Origin: a bacterium 210917-SL.2.15
GTDB taxonomy: Bacteria > Bacillota > Clostridia > Oscillospirales > Oscillospiraceae
DNA: 64,000 nucleotides
Direction: 5' to 3'
NCBI GenBank assembly: GCA_020555605.1
Contig: JAJCJC010000008.1
Location: 1-64,000 of the forward strand
The translations under genes and the position numbers were made by a program. Below are positions 16,832-25,135 of the stretch, piece by piece; the first letter of the stretch is position 1, and the number at the start of each line of letters is the position of its first letter. A model generated the notes under the pieces. It had not been told where the DNA came from, made no database searches, and worked only from the letters and a program-made list of their open reading frames with translations.

Positions 16832-17560
16832 TTAAGAATTGGATTTGTAATTGCGACCGAATTTCAAGTCGCCGAAATCAATGCGGCGTGTAGCTTCCAG
16901 ATCCTCGGAAGCATCCTGACGGGCCCCTTCCGCTTCCACCGGCGCAGCTTCCTCTGCGGGAGCGCCCTCCTCTGGCACGGCTTCTGCCTCCGCCTCTGCC
17001 TCCGCCGGCGTCTCAGGTTCGGCAAAAGAGGAAAGGACGGAGGACTCAATGGAGTGCACCTGCTCGTCCACACTGGTTTCCTGCGCGGCTTGGGCAGAGG
17101 GAGCGTTCACCTGGATCTCGGGCACGCCGTCGAGAAATTCCAGTTCGCTGCTGCACAGGCGGCGCATGTTGGCGATAAACGCGGCGCTCTCTTCCTTTGC
17201 AAGACGCAGCCGCTCGCTTTCGGCGGCAATCTCCGCTTCCAGAGCGGCTTTGCGTGCGCCCATTTCGCTTTCGGCGGCGGCGAGCAGGTCGGCCTTTTCC
17301 TTTTCGGCCTCCTGCACCATCTGACTGGCCATCTTCTGGGCGGTCAGGAGCGTTGCGCGCATGGAGTCCTCAGTGGCACGGTATTCCTCCACCTTGTCCA
17401 CCAGCACCTTCAGTTTTGCCTTCAGCGCGGCGTTTTCCTTGTAAAGCGTGGTGTAGTCCTCGGTCAGGGTGTCCAGGAACTCGTCCACCATGGCCATATT
17501 ATAGCCGCCCATGCGCGCTTTGGAGAACACATGGGTGGAAACTTCCTGCGGTGTCAGCAT
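16832..17560 (-). CDS. divIVA: DivIVA-domain cell-division protein
   Basis: 242 residues. The N-terminal DivIVA membrane-binding and coiled-coil module begins LTPQEVSTHVFSKARMGGYN and continues VDEFLDTLTEDYTTLYKEN. A long coiled coil follows (to about residue 140). The tail is Glu/Ala/Pro-rich and acidic (many PEE and AEAEA steps), probably disordered. DivIVA proteins gather at negatively curved membrane and recruit division or sporulation factors. It follows sepF by 21 bases, as in the ylm clusters of Firmicutes, although ylmG and ylmH are not here. Confidence 0.93.
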   Translation of the reverse strand: MLTPQEVSTHVFSKARMGGYNMAMVDEFLDTLTEDYTTLYKENAALKAKLKVLVDKVEEYRATEDSMRATLLTAQKMASQMVQEAEKEKADLLAAAESEMGARKAALEAEIAAESERLRLAKEESAAFIANMRRLCSSELEFLDGVPEIQVNAPSAQAAQETSVDEQVHSIESSVLSSFAEPETPAEAEAEAEAVPEEGAPAEEAAPVEAEGARQDASEDLEATRRIDFGDLKFGRNYKSNS

Positions 17561-17581
17561 ATGTATTTCGTCCGCCTTTCC

Positions 17582-18037
17582 TTAGAAATAAAGCCCGTTG
17601 TTTTCCAGTTCGTTGATTAGATCGCCCTCGATATCCACATGATAGGGGGTGATGATATAGGTGCTGTTGGCCACGCGCTTGATCTTGCCTTCTCCGGCAT
17701 AAGCCACGCCAGAGAGGAAGTCCACCAGGCGGCGGGCCACGTCTTTATTGGTAGCTTCGAGGTTCATGACCACGGTGCGCTTGCTCTTGAGCTGGTCGGC
17801 GATCTCGGAAGCGTCCTCAAAATGCTGAGGGCTGACCAAGACGACCTTGAGCTGGGTGGTGGCGTGAATATTGACTACCTTATTGCTGCGCCGCTCCTCG
17901 GTGCGGGCGCTGCGCCGGTCGTCAAACAGGGCAGCCGTGTTGTCGGGCTTTTTCACGTCCGGGTAATCGTCTTCGTATTCCTCGTCTTCATCTTCATACG
18001 TATGGGTCAGCTTTTTCAGCTCATCGAACAATCCCAT
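17582..18037 (-). CDS. sepF: Cell-division protein SepF
   Basis: 151 residues. It starts with a membrane-targeting amphipathic helix (MGLFDELKKLTHTY), then an acidic linker, then the C-terminal SepF domain (residues ~60-150; LEATNKDVARRLVDFLSGV, and STYIITPYHVDI). SepF anchors and bundles FtsZ at the septum. It lies 15 bases after yggS and 21 before divIVA, a tight division operon. Confidence 0.95.
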   Translation of the reverse strand: MGLFDELKKLTHTYEDEDEEYEDDYPDVKKPDNTAALFDDRRSARTEERRSNKVVNIHATTQLKVVLVSPQHFEDASEIADQLKSKRTVVMNLEATNKDVARRLVDFLSGVAYAGEGKIKRVANSTYIITPYHVDIEGDLINELENNGLYF

Positions 18038-18052
18038 AACACAGCCTCCGTT

Positions 18053-18778
18053 TTATGATAAATTTTCCGCCGGGGCGCCGTAGTGGCGCGCGCCGAAAAT
18101 GGCGGTGCCCACGCGGACCATAGTGGAGCCGGCAGCAATAGCATCTTCAAAGTCGCCGCTCATCCCCATGGAAAGGTATAATTTATCACTATTATGAAGC
18201 AAAAGCGGGGTACTGTCAACAAATAAGTGGTGCATTTCTAAGAAATACGGCATATTTTCTCCTTTTTTTCCTGCGATAGGGGGAATGGCCATCAGTCCCT
18301 GGATGCGCACATGGCGCCCCGGCCGGGCGAGGACGGTTTTGATGACATATTCCACCTCTTCGGGCCGGAACCCGCTCTTGCTGTCTTCGCCGCCAATGTT
18401 CACTTCCAGCAGGATATTCTGGGTGAGTCCGTTCATGGCGGCGCGTTTGTCGATCTCGTCAAGCAGGCCCATGGAGTCCACAGAGTGGATCAGGTCCACC
18501 TGTCCCACTACCTGGCGCACCTTGTTCTTCTGAAGCACGCCGATGAAGTGCAGCGGCGCGCCGTCGTAGGCGTGCTCGGAAAGCTTTTGCGCCATTTCCT
18601 GGACCCGGTTTTCCCCCAGGCAGTCGATGCCTGCGGCAACGGCTTCCCGGCAGGCTGCAGCATCATTCATTTTGCTGGCCCCGCACAGGAGAATTTCCTG
18701 AGGGTCACGCCCCGCGGCCCGGGCGGCTTCGGTGATCCGGGCGCGCACGGAGGCAATATTTCCTGCAATCGTAGACAT
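18053..18778 (-). CDS. yggS: YggS/PROSC-family PLP-homeostasis protein
   Basis: 241 residues, a single-domain alanine-racemase-like TIM barrel. The PLP-binding lysine lies in LLCGASKMNDAA (around residue 37), followed by LGENRVQE. Further family blocks are HFIGVLQKNKVR, NIGGEDSKSGF, LSMGMSGDFEDAI and VRVGTAIFGAR. It holds and delivers PLP; there is no known catalytic turnover. The start at 18778 has GAGAGG nine bases upstream; an ATG nine bases earlier overlaps the SD. It is part of the division cluster, as ylmE is in Bacillus. Confidence 0.94.
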   Translation of the reverse strand: MSTIAGNIASVRARITEAARAAGRDPQEILLCGASKMNDAAACREAVAAGIDCLGENRVQEMAQKLSEHAYDGAPLHFIGVLQKNKVRQVVGQVDLIHSVDSMGLLDEIDKRAAMNGLTQNILLEVNIGGEDSKSGFRPEEVEYVIKTVLARPGRHVRIQGLMAIPPIAGKKGENMPYFLEMHHLFVDSTPLLLHNSDKLYLSMGMSGDFEDAIAAGSTMVRVGTAIFGARHYGAPAENLS

Positions 18779-18823
18779 GTTGTGCATCCTCTCTTTCTCT
18801 GTAAAGAAGGAGCAGCCCCTTCT

Positions 18824-20086
18824 TTAGTTAATGACTTTTCCGTTGTAGAGTTCTTCGGCGGTGGTGATAATGCTGTCTCCCACGCGCAGACGGGAAGAGG
18901 AGGTGTTTTCCGTGTCATCTTCCTTCTTGGAGGGTTCGACTAGGTAATAGCCGCTGCCCTGGTACACTACATCCACAGGCTTGAACATCGCCTGCATGCC
19001 TACCAGGCAATAGACGCCGGTGATGCCATCTTCCACGCGCAGCGCTTCCGTGGGCACCCGGATGCCGGAATAGGATTCGTGGATCAGATTGGCGCTCTGG
19101 CGGCGCAGCAGCGTGACCTCGGGGAGATATTCGTCGCTGGAGAATACCACCAGCTTCTGGCCGTTTTCTGTGTCGCTGATGCGCTCAATCGTCATGGTCA
19201 GATTCCGGTCCAGCTCTTTGACAAAGCGCAGCTGCACGGTGTGACCCACTTTGTAGGAAGCGGCGTCTTTTTCGCTCATATTGGCCGCATAATACCAGGT
19301 GCTGCCGTAAATCAGTTTACCCACGCTAGAGGTGAGGGAGGAATCGGGGGATACGGCAGACAGCTGGGAGGGCGTCATGGTTTTCAAGGCTGCGGGAGAC
19401 AGCACAGCTTCGTACCCGTCTACTACGGCGGAAAACAGCCCCGAGGAGGGGGCGGTGACGGCGCGGGCGCTGCGCTGCTGCTGGGCTTCCAGCGTTTTGA
19501 TCTGCGCGCGCAGGGCTTCCGCTTGGGCCTCCAGTTCCGCCGTGCTTTCGCCGCCGGAGGAATAATCTCGGCGGATCACCAGGGAGCGCAGCTCGGAAAC
19601 GCTGCCTTCCAGAGCGGTGTACTGCCGTGTATGCAGGTTTTTCTGCATGGCGAATATGGCGGACTGGATGCTGCTGTCCAGTTTGACGCCGGCGGTGGGG
19701 CTCTCGCTCTCGCCCATGGCGTAGGTCAGCTGATCCAGCTGGGCGCGCAAGGTGTCGAGCTGATCCTCGGTTTCCATGGCGGCGCTGTCGGTGTATACGG
19801 TGGCCACGCGCTCTCCCACGGCCACGCGCTCTCCCTCGGCCAGGGTGATGTCCAGCACGCCGTCGTTCTGGCTGGGCAGCAACGATTCATCACGGACGAC
19901 ATAGCCGGAAACGGTGGTCTCGTCGTCGGCCTCGTAGGTGTAGGCGCTGGAAAGCTCGTAGGCTGCGTTCAGGCCGCTGAATACGCAGAAGAGCGCATAA
20001 CAGAGCACCATAATGCTCAGCAGGGCCAGAATCAGCGTGGTGGCAGCGGACGGGCCGGTTTGGGGGGGCTTGATCGAATTGCTCAT
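18824..20086 (-). CDS. HlyD-like membrane-anchored adaptor protein
   Basis: 420 residues. One transmembrane helix (~residues 17-40, TLILALLSIMVLCYALFCVF), then an outside portion with a lipoyl/barrel-sandwich part (GVLDITLAEGERVAVGERVA), a coiled-coil hairpin (residues ~85-200), the second lipoyl half (APSSGLFSAVVDGYEAV) and a C-terminal beta-barrel. This is the HlyD/RND-adaptor layout, but no transporter gene is adjacent and a monoderm has no outer-membrane partner. Its place between hfq and yggS-sepF-divIVA suggests a role near the division site, which is inference only. Confidence 0.8.
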   Translation of the reverse strand: MSNSIKPPQTGPSAATTLILALLSIMVLCYALFCVFSGLNAAYELSSAYTYEADDETTVSGYVVRDESLLPSQNDGVLDITLAEGERVAVGERVATVYTDSAAMETEDQLDTLRAQLDQLTYAMGESESPTAGVKLDSSIQSAIFAMQKNLHTRQYTALEGSVSELRSLVIRRDYSSGGESTAELEAQAEALRAQIKTLEAQQQRSARAVTAPSSGLFSAVVDGYEAVLSPAALKTMTPSQLSAVSPDSSLTSSVGKLIYGSTWYYAANMSEKDAASYKVGHTVQLRFVKELDRNLTMTIERISDTENGQKLVVFSSDEYLPEVTLLRRQSANLIHESYSGIRVPTEALRVEDGITGVYCLVGMQAMFKPVDVVYQGSGYYLVEPSKKEDDTENTSSSRLRVGDSIITTAEELYNGKVIN

Positions 20087-20133
20087 AGAAGGATCCTCTT
20101 TTGTGTTCTCCCGTCCGCACCCCCCGGGCCGGC

Positions 20134-20367
20134 TCAGTCGCCGGCGGCGTTAAAGTCGATGGGGCGCATGGGGATGATGGTGGAAATGGCGTGCTTGTAA
20201 ATCATTTGCTGTTTGCCATCGCTGTCGAGTACGACGACGAAGCTGTCGTAACCGCTGATCACGCCGTGCATCTGAAAGCCGTTCATCAGAAAAACGGTGA
20301 CGAGGATGCCGGCGCGGCGGGTTTTGGCCAGGAAGGTATCCTGAAAATTGATGGGTGCTTTTTGCAT
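20134..20367 (-). CDS. hfq: RNA chaperone Hfq
   Basis: 77 residues. Sm1 motif VFLMNGFQMHGVISGYDSF and Sm2 motif MIYKHAISTIIP are both clear. The N-terminus QDTFLAKTRR is typical. Hfq hexamers bind A- and U-rich RNA; in Firmicutes its regulatory role varies. It lies 78 bases downstream of miaA, the widely conserved miaA-hfq order, which supports both calls. Confidence 0.96.
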   Translation of the reverse strand: MQKAPINFQDTFLAKTRRAGILVTVFLMNGFQMHGVISGYDSFVVVLDSDGKQQMIYKHAISTIIPMRPIDFNAAGD

Positions 20368-20445
20368 ATCGCTCTGTCTCCTTTTGCCGCAAAGGGCATT
20401 TTCTATGTACAGGCGATGTGCGTGCGCGTCCCTCGCCCGTCAGGT

Positions 20446-21396
20446 TTATCCTAATCCATGGGCGGAGAGGATTTCTGTCGAAAGCTGAAGGGCACGGGGA
20501 AAATCCCGCTCTTTTTTCCAAAAGATCCAGTGAATTGCTTTGTTTCGCCGTAACCAGGTGAGCTGGCGCTTGGCATACTGGCGGGAGCGGAGTTTGATTT
20601 CCTCGACCGCCTCGGCAAAGCTCCTTTCGCCGCGCAGGGCGCTGAGCAGCTCTTTGTAGCCGATGGCCTGCAGGGCGGTGGAGGAGGGCGGAACGCCATT
20701 GGCGAGCAATGCACGCACCTCGTCTGCCAGCCCCTGGGCGAGCATGGCGTCCACCCGTTCATCGATCAGGGTGCGCAGGTCGGCGCGGTCTTCAAAAGTC
20801 AGGCCGATGTAGGCGGCGTCATAGCGCGGAGGGAGGAGCTTGCTTTGGGCGTCGTGCTCGGTGATAGTCTGGCCGGTTTCGTAGTAGATCTCCAAGGCGC
20901 GGAGGATACGTCTTTCATCCCGTAGGTGCAGCCGCGCGGCCGCAGCGGGGTCGATGGCGGAAAGTTCCCGGTACAGGGGTTCGATGCCTTCCCGAGCCAG
21001 TCGTTCGCGCAGCCGCTGGCGACTCTGTGTTTCGCTGCCGCCGGCGGCGAAGCTGCGGCCTGCCACCAGCGCGTCGAGGTACAGCCCTGTGCCGCCCACG
21101 ACGATGGGCACTTTGCCCCGGGCGAGAATGTCGTCCACGCAGGCGGAGGCTTCTTCCACGAACCGGGCGGCGGAATATGCTTCCCGCGGGTCAGCCACGC
21201 CCACCATGTGGTGGGGTACCAGGGCCCGTTCCTCCGCCGTGGGCGCGGCAGTGCCGATGGCCATGCCCTGGTAGATCTGCATGGAGTCGGCGGAGACAAT
21301 CTCGCCGCCAAAGCGCTGGGCCAGAAGAATGCCCAGCGTTGTTTTGCCGCAGGCCGTGGGACCGACCACACAGGCGATTTTGTTTGTGTGTTTCAT
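20446..21396 (-). CDS. miaA: tRNA dimethylallyltransferase MiaA
   Basis: 316 residues. It transfers dimethylallyl to A37 of tRNAs reading UNN codons. The P-loop GPTACGKT is near the N-terminus, followed by EIVSADSMQIYQGM, HHMVGVADPRE, VVGGTGLYLDAL, and later YAKRQLTWLRR. The start is the ATG at 21396 with AAAGGAG 12 bases upstream, somewhat far. MiaB, which acts on the MiaA product, is encoded at the head of the same minus-strand run. Confidence 0.95.
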   Translation of the reverse strand: MKHTNKIACVVGPTACGKTTLGILLAQRFGGEIVSADSMQIYQGMAIGTAAPTAEERALVPHHMVGVADPREAYSAARFVEEASACVDDILARGKVPIVVGGTGLYLDALVAGRSFAAGGSETQSRQRLRERLAREGIEPLYRELSAIDPAAAARLHLRDERRILRALEIYYETGQTITEHDAQSKLLPPRYDAAYIGLTFEDRADLRTLIDERVDAMLAQGLADEVRALLANGVPPSSTALQAIGYKELLSALRGERSFAEAVEEIKLRSRQYAKRQLTWLRRNKAIHWIFWKKERDFPRALQLSTEILSAHGLG

Positions 21397-21443
21397 AGAC
21401 TGGGGGGACTCCTTTCCGGCCCTGTAAGGCGTTTTGCGGGGGC

Positions 21444-21634
21444 TTATTTTCTTCTGTGAAACAGGTTCAAAATGCCTGCGAGCAGAAAAAAGACACCCAC
21501 GATTCCGCGCCGATGCGCCATGCATGGCCGCACAGGGCGACCAGAGAATGAGGCGGCCGAATGGTGCAGCCGAGCAGCAGCGCGCCGATAGAAAGCAGCA
21601 GGGCGATCCCGAGGATCTCGCCTTTGGATTTCAT
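21444..21634 (-). pseudogene. Small two-helix membrane protein, frameshifted
   Basis: ATG at 21634 follows AAAAGGAA. The first frame gives MKSKGEILGIALLLSIGALL, a membrane helix, and continues to RIGAE. The frame then runs out in SWVSFFCSQAF. One base out of frame the sequence continues as VGVFFLLAGILNLFHRRK with a stop at 21444, a natural second membrane helix with a basic end. The intact product would be about 62 residues with two helices. It is a single-base frameshift, real or a sequence error. Function unknown. Confidence 0.6.
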
Positions 21635-21688
21635 AAGCAGTTTCCTTTTCAAATGCAAATATCCAAAACAAGTGTGTGGGGCGAAGGG

Positions 21689-22276
21689 TCAGAAGGATTC
21701 CGCCAGCGCCTTAGCCTGGGCCAGAGCATCCTGCAGGAGCGTTTCGTGATCGATTTCCCTCACATCCTGCATGGGCGCGCCGATAAAGTGGTATTCTCCA
21801 ATGCCGAAGAAGGGGCACAGGGCGCGCCAGTGCTCGCTGCCGCAGTTGGCTTCCAGTGAACCGCCGGCGGTGGTGAGGAACAACAGCTTTTCCGCCCGGC
21901 ACAGGCCCACCTGGCCTTGGGACGTATAGTCGAAGGTGATGCCCTGGGCGGCGATGTGCTCGATGTACAGCCGCAGCTGGGCGGGGAAGGACAGCTCCCA
22001 GTAGGGAGCGGCAATGACGATACGCTCCGCCGCGGCGAACTGGCGGGCCAGGGCAAAAGAAGCGCCTTCCGTCCGCCCTTCGCTCTGCAGCGTTTCGCGC
22101 AGGCACAATGCATTGCCCAGCAGAGGATTCAGCGTAAGTGTTTTCAAGTCCAGTGTTTCGAGGTCGGCCTCCGGGTGCGCGGCGCGCCAGGCGGATAAAA
22201 ATGTTTCCGCCAGCGCCGCCGTGCGGGACGCGCTGCCGTGGACGGTGATGCAGCAATCGACATACAGAAGTTTCAT
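21689..22276 (-). CDS. Flavodoxin-like NAD(P)H-dependent oxidoreductase
   Basis: 195 residues, the flavodoxin-like fold of the NQO1/AzoR superfamily. The N-terminal strand and FMN phosphate-binding loop are LLYVDCCITVHGSASRT. A second block, RIVIAAPYWELSFPAQLR, matches the APMYNFSIPAQLK-type flavin loop. The third, LFLTTAGGSLE, matches the TTAGG-type loop. It probably reduces quinones, azo or nitro compounds using FMN; the substrate is unknown. It lies between mutL and miaA with short gaps. Confidence 0.87.
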   Translation of the reverse strand: MKLLYVDCCITVHGSASRTAALAETFLSAWRAAHPEADLETLDLKTLTLNPLLGNALCLRETLQSEGRTEGASFALARQFAAAERIVIAAPYWELSFPAQLRLYIEHIAAQGITFDYTSQGQVGLCRAEKLLFLTTAGGSLEANCGSEHWRALCPFFGIGEYHFIGAPMQDVREIDHETLLQDALAQAKALAESF

Positions 22277-22306
22277 AGCGTGGGTTCTCCTTTCGCGCAG
22301 GGACTG

Positions 22307-24304
22307 TTATGCCCGCTTAAACATTTTTTCCAGTTCGTATCGGCTCAGTTTGACTTTTACGGGCCGCCCATGGGGGCAGAACTGGATCTCTCCCTTCTGC
22401 ACCTTGTCCACCAGCACCCGCAGTTCCCGTTCGTCGCTGACCATGCCGGCTTTGATGGCAGCTTTGCAGGCCATGGTGTGGAGCATGACATCGCGGGCGC
22501 TCGCGGGATCGGCGCGGCCGGCGCCCAGCAGCTGGCCGGCGATCTCTTCCAGTGCCGGAGCGATATCGCCGGCGTCGATCTCCGCCGGACAAGTGCGGCA
22601 CAGGATCGTGCTGTCGCCGAAATCCTCGGCTTCAAATCCAAACTGGTTCAGAAGGTCCAGATGTTCCAGAAGCACGGCGCACTCGTCGGCGCTCAGAGTG
22701 ACGGCTTCAGGCGTCAGCAGCTGCTGCCCCATGATCGGTTCAGCGTTGCGCTTCATGCGGTCAAAATTCACCCGTTCATGGGCGGCATGCTTATCGATGA
22801 GCCATACGGTGCCCTGGCTGTCTTCGGCGATGATGTAAGTGCGCAGCACCTCCCCGGCGATACGCCAAGGTGGCTCGGCGGCCGGTTCCAGCCGTTCCTG
22901 CCCGGCCAGCGGATCGGTTTGCGGTGTATCCGCCGCCGGAGAGGGCGTGGGATGTGCCAGGGTTTCCCGGGGCGTTGGAACAAGCGGGCGGACGGCGGCA
23001 TTCTCTGGCGCAGGCGCTTCCTGCGGCGCGGGAACCGGCATGCGCTCCGTTGCGGCAGGGGGAGGCGGAATGTTTTTTAGCACGGGCTGAATGGAATCGG
23101 ACACCGTGACCGCGCCGCCCCATTCCGAAACGGGGGCGGCCGCGCTTTGCCGGACGGAAAAGCTGGTCAGCGGTTTGCCGGGCGCCGCCTGGGCGCGGAA
23201 TTCCTGGGCTGTCATGGTTTGGTAACAAGGCGTATTCTGCTTCGGCGGCGCAGTGGGATCCGTGGGGGGAGGCGGCGTTGGACGGACGGAGGGAGCCGGT
23301 GCGACCGGATACTCGCGGCCCTGTTCCAGAGCGGACTTCACGGCGTAATACACCGCGTCGAACACTGCACGCTCATTTAAGAATTTGACTACGGTTTTTG
23401 CTGGGTGGACGTTGACGTCCACTGTATCCAGCGGCAGCGACAGATGCAGGACGCAGCCGGGGAATTTTCCCTTCATAATCTGGTTGCGGTAAGCCTCTTC
23501 CAGAGCGGCAGAAAGCAAGGGGGACTTTACATAGCGCCCGTTGACGAAAAAGTGCTGCATGGCGCGGGTGCCGCGGCCCTGCAGGCTGCGGGTGACAAAG
23601 CCTTCCACTGCCACGGAGCCGCCGCTGCCCTCCACCGGGAGAAGCGATAGGGCGAACTCCCGTCCCAGGGCGGAATAGATGGCGGAAAGCAGCTTTCCGT
23701 CTCCGGGGGTGTAGAGTTGCTCGGCGCCGTCGCGGGTTAGCTTGAAAGAGATGCGGGCGTGGGAAAGGGCCTCGTGCTGCACTACCGCAGCGGCGGCAGA
23801 AGCCTCCGCACTGTCCTTTTTCATGAATTTCATACGGGCGGGGGTGTTGAAAAACAGGTTGTGGACGGAAATCGTGGTGCCCTCGGGGCAACCGCATTCC
23901 TCCACGGCGCCGGCCGCGCCGCCCTCCAGCGTCATGCACGCGCCCCGCGCCGCACCGCGGCGGCGGGAAGTGATCTCAATCCGGCTCACTGCGGCAATAG
24001 CGGCCAGAGCCTCGCCGCGAAAGCCCAAGGTGCCAATGCAGGAAAGATCCTCTTCGGTGCGCAATTTGGAGGTGGCATGGCGCAAAAAGGCGGTGGGCAA
24101 TTCCGCAGGAGCGATACCGCAGCCATTGTCGCTGATGCGGATCAGGCTCATGCCGCCGCCGCGCAGCTCTGCGCTGACTGCACTCGCCCCCGCGTCGATG
24201 GCGTTTTCAAGCAGCTCCTTGACCACGCTGGCGGGCCGCTCCACGACCTCGCCGGCTGCGATCATATCGGCAAGATGAGATGGTAATTGTTGAATCAAAG
24301 GCAT
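22307..24304 (-). CDS. mutL: DNA mismatch repair protein MutL
   Basis: 665 residues. The N-terminal GHKL ATPase is clear: ENAIDAGAS (motif I), ISDNGCGI (motif II), TLGFRGEALAAIA (motif III). A long Pro/Ala linker follows (residues ~340-450). The C-terminal dimerisation and endonuclease domain has DKHAAHERVNFD (the usual DQHA-x2-E-x4-E, here with Lys and a final Asp), ACKAAIKAG and FCPHGRP. It is therefore an endonuclease-type MutL with conservative changes at the metal site. The start at 24304 follows GAGGAAAAAA; another ATG 54 bases upstream also has a weak SD. It shares a transcript direction with mutS, separated by a protease gene. Confidence 0.95.
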   Translation of the reverse strand: MPLIQQLPSHLADMIAAGEVVERPASVVKELLENAIDAGASAVSAELRGGGMSLIRISDNGCGIAPAELPTAFLRHATSKLRTEEDLSCIGTLGFRGEALAAIAAVSRIEITSRRRGAARGACMTLEGGAAGAVEECGCPEGTTISVHNLFFNTPARMKFMKKDSAEASAAAAVVQHEALSHARISFKLTRDGAEQLYTPGDGKLLSAIYSALGREFALSLLPVEGSGGSVAVEGFVTRSLQGRGTRAMQHFFVNGRYVKSPLLSAALEEAYRNQIMKGKFPGCVLHLSLPLDTVDVNVHPAKTVVKFLNERAVFDAVYYAVKSALEQGREYPVAPAPSVRPTPPPPTDPTAPPKQNTPCYQTMTAQEFRAQAAPGKPLTSFSVRQSAAAPVSEWGGAVTVSDSIQPVLKNIPPPPAATERMPVPAPQEAPAPENAAVRPLVPTPRETLAHPTPSPAADTPQTDPLAGQERLEPAAEPPWRIAGEVLRTYIIAEDSQGTVWLIDKHAAHERVNFDRMKRNAEPIMGQQLLTPEAVTLSADECAVLLEHLDLLNQFGFEAEDFGDSTILCRTCPAEIDAGDIAPALEEIAGQLLGAGRADPASARDVMLHTMACKAAIKAGMVSDERELRVLVDKVQKGEIQFCPHGRPVKVKLSRYELEKMFKRA

Positions 24305-24384
24305 AGTTTTTTCCTCGTTTTGGCAGCGTTCCAATTCCTTTTCAAATATCAGATCCATTTTCTCCGTGCGGCCAGTACGCCCGT

Positions 24385-25113
24385 TCAGGCGTAAAACGTC
24401 CACACAGCCAAAGCATTGACTGCGGCGTGGGCGGCGATGGGGACCCAAATGCTGTCCGAACGGTCGTAGGCCCAGGCGAAAATCAAGCCGGGCATGGCAT
24501 ATTGCAGCGCGATAAGAAGATAGTAGAGTGTAAAATGGTCGCCCGCCATGGCCCAGGTGTGCAGCAGGGCAAAGAGAACACAAGTGACAAGATACGCCGC
24601 AGAGCGGCTGTGCTGGCGCAGCCAGCCGAAGAGGAAGCCGCGCAGCAGCACCTCTTCAACAAAGGGGGCCAGCACGACCAGGGCCAGTACGGTAGCCGCC
24701 GGTGCGGCATTCAGAAGATCAAGGCTGATGAGGGCTGTGTCGTTCAGATTGACGGTATGCCCCCACAGAAGATGCGTTACACGAAACAGGATCTCATTCA
24801 GCCCGTAAAAGAAAATCAGGGCGGTGCCCAGTGTTTGAAAACTGCGCGCGGCGGAGCCGGTGAACGTGCCGGCGCAGGCAAACAGAAAGCGGTGGAACAC
24901 CAGGGTCACGGCGGCGAAGAGCAGATAAAACCAGATCGTCTGCCGCAGTGCCGGACCAATGGAAAGCCCCAGAAGGCCGCCGGCCCAGTTCAGGATCGCT
25001 GCGCCACACAAGGGGATCAGGGCCAGGTAGATGAGCAGCAGGATCACGCCGCCCAGCTTTTCCAGATCTGTTAAGTGGGAGTCGCGAGTTTGTTTTTTTG
25101 TTGTTTTTGCCAT
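24385..25113 (-). CDS. CPBP-family intramembrane metalloprotease
   Basis: 242 residues, about six to eight membrane helices. CPBP (Abi, Rce1-like) motifs: APFVEEVLLRG (EExxxR), FALLHTWA (FxxxH) and IAAHAAVNA (HxxxN). The family includes CAAX-type prenyl proteases and bacteriocin self-immunity proteins; the role here is unknown. It sits between mutS and mutL, with 22 bases after mutS and ~80 before mutL. Confidence 0.88.
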   Translation of the reverse strand: MAKTTKKQTRDSHLTDLEKLGGVILLLIYLALIPLCGAAILNWAGGLLGLSIGPALRQTIWFYLLFAAVTLVFHRFLFACAGTFTGSAARSFQTLGTALIFFYGLNEILFRVTHLLWGHTVNLNDTALISLDLLNAAPAATVLALVVLAPFVEEVLLRGFLFGWLRQHSRSAAYLVTCVLFALLHTWAMAGDHFTLYYLLIALQYAMPGLIFAWAYDRSDSIWVPIAAHAAVNALAVWTFYA

Positions 25114-25135
25114 AGAAAATGTCGTCCTTTGGTCG

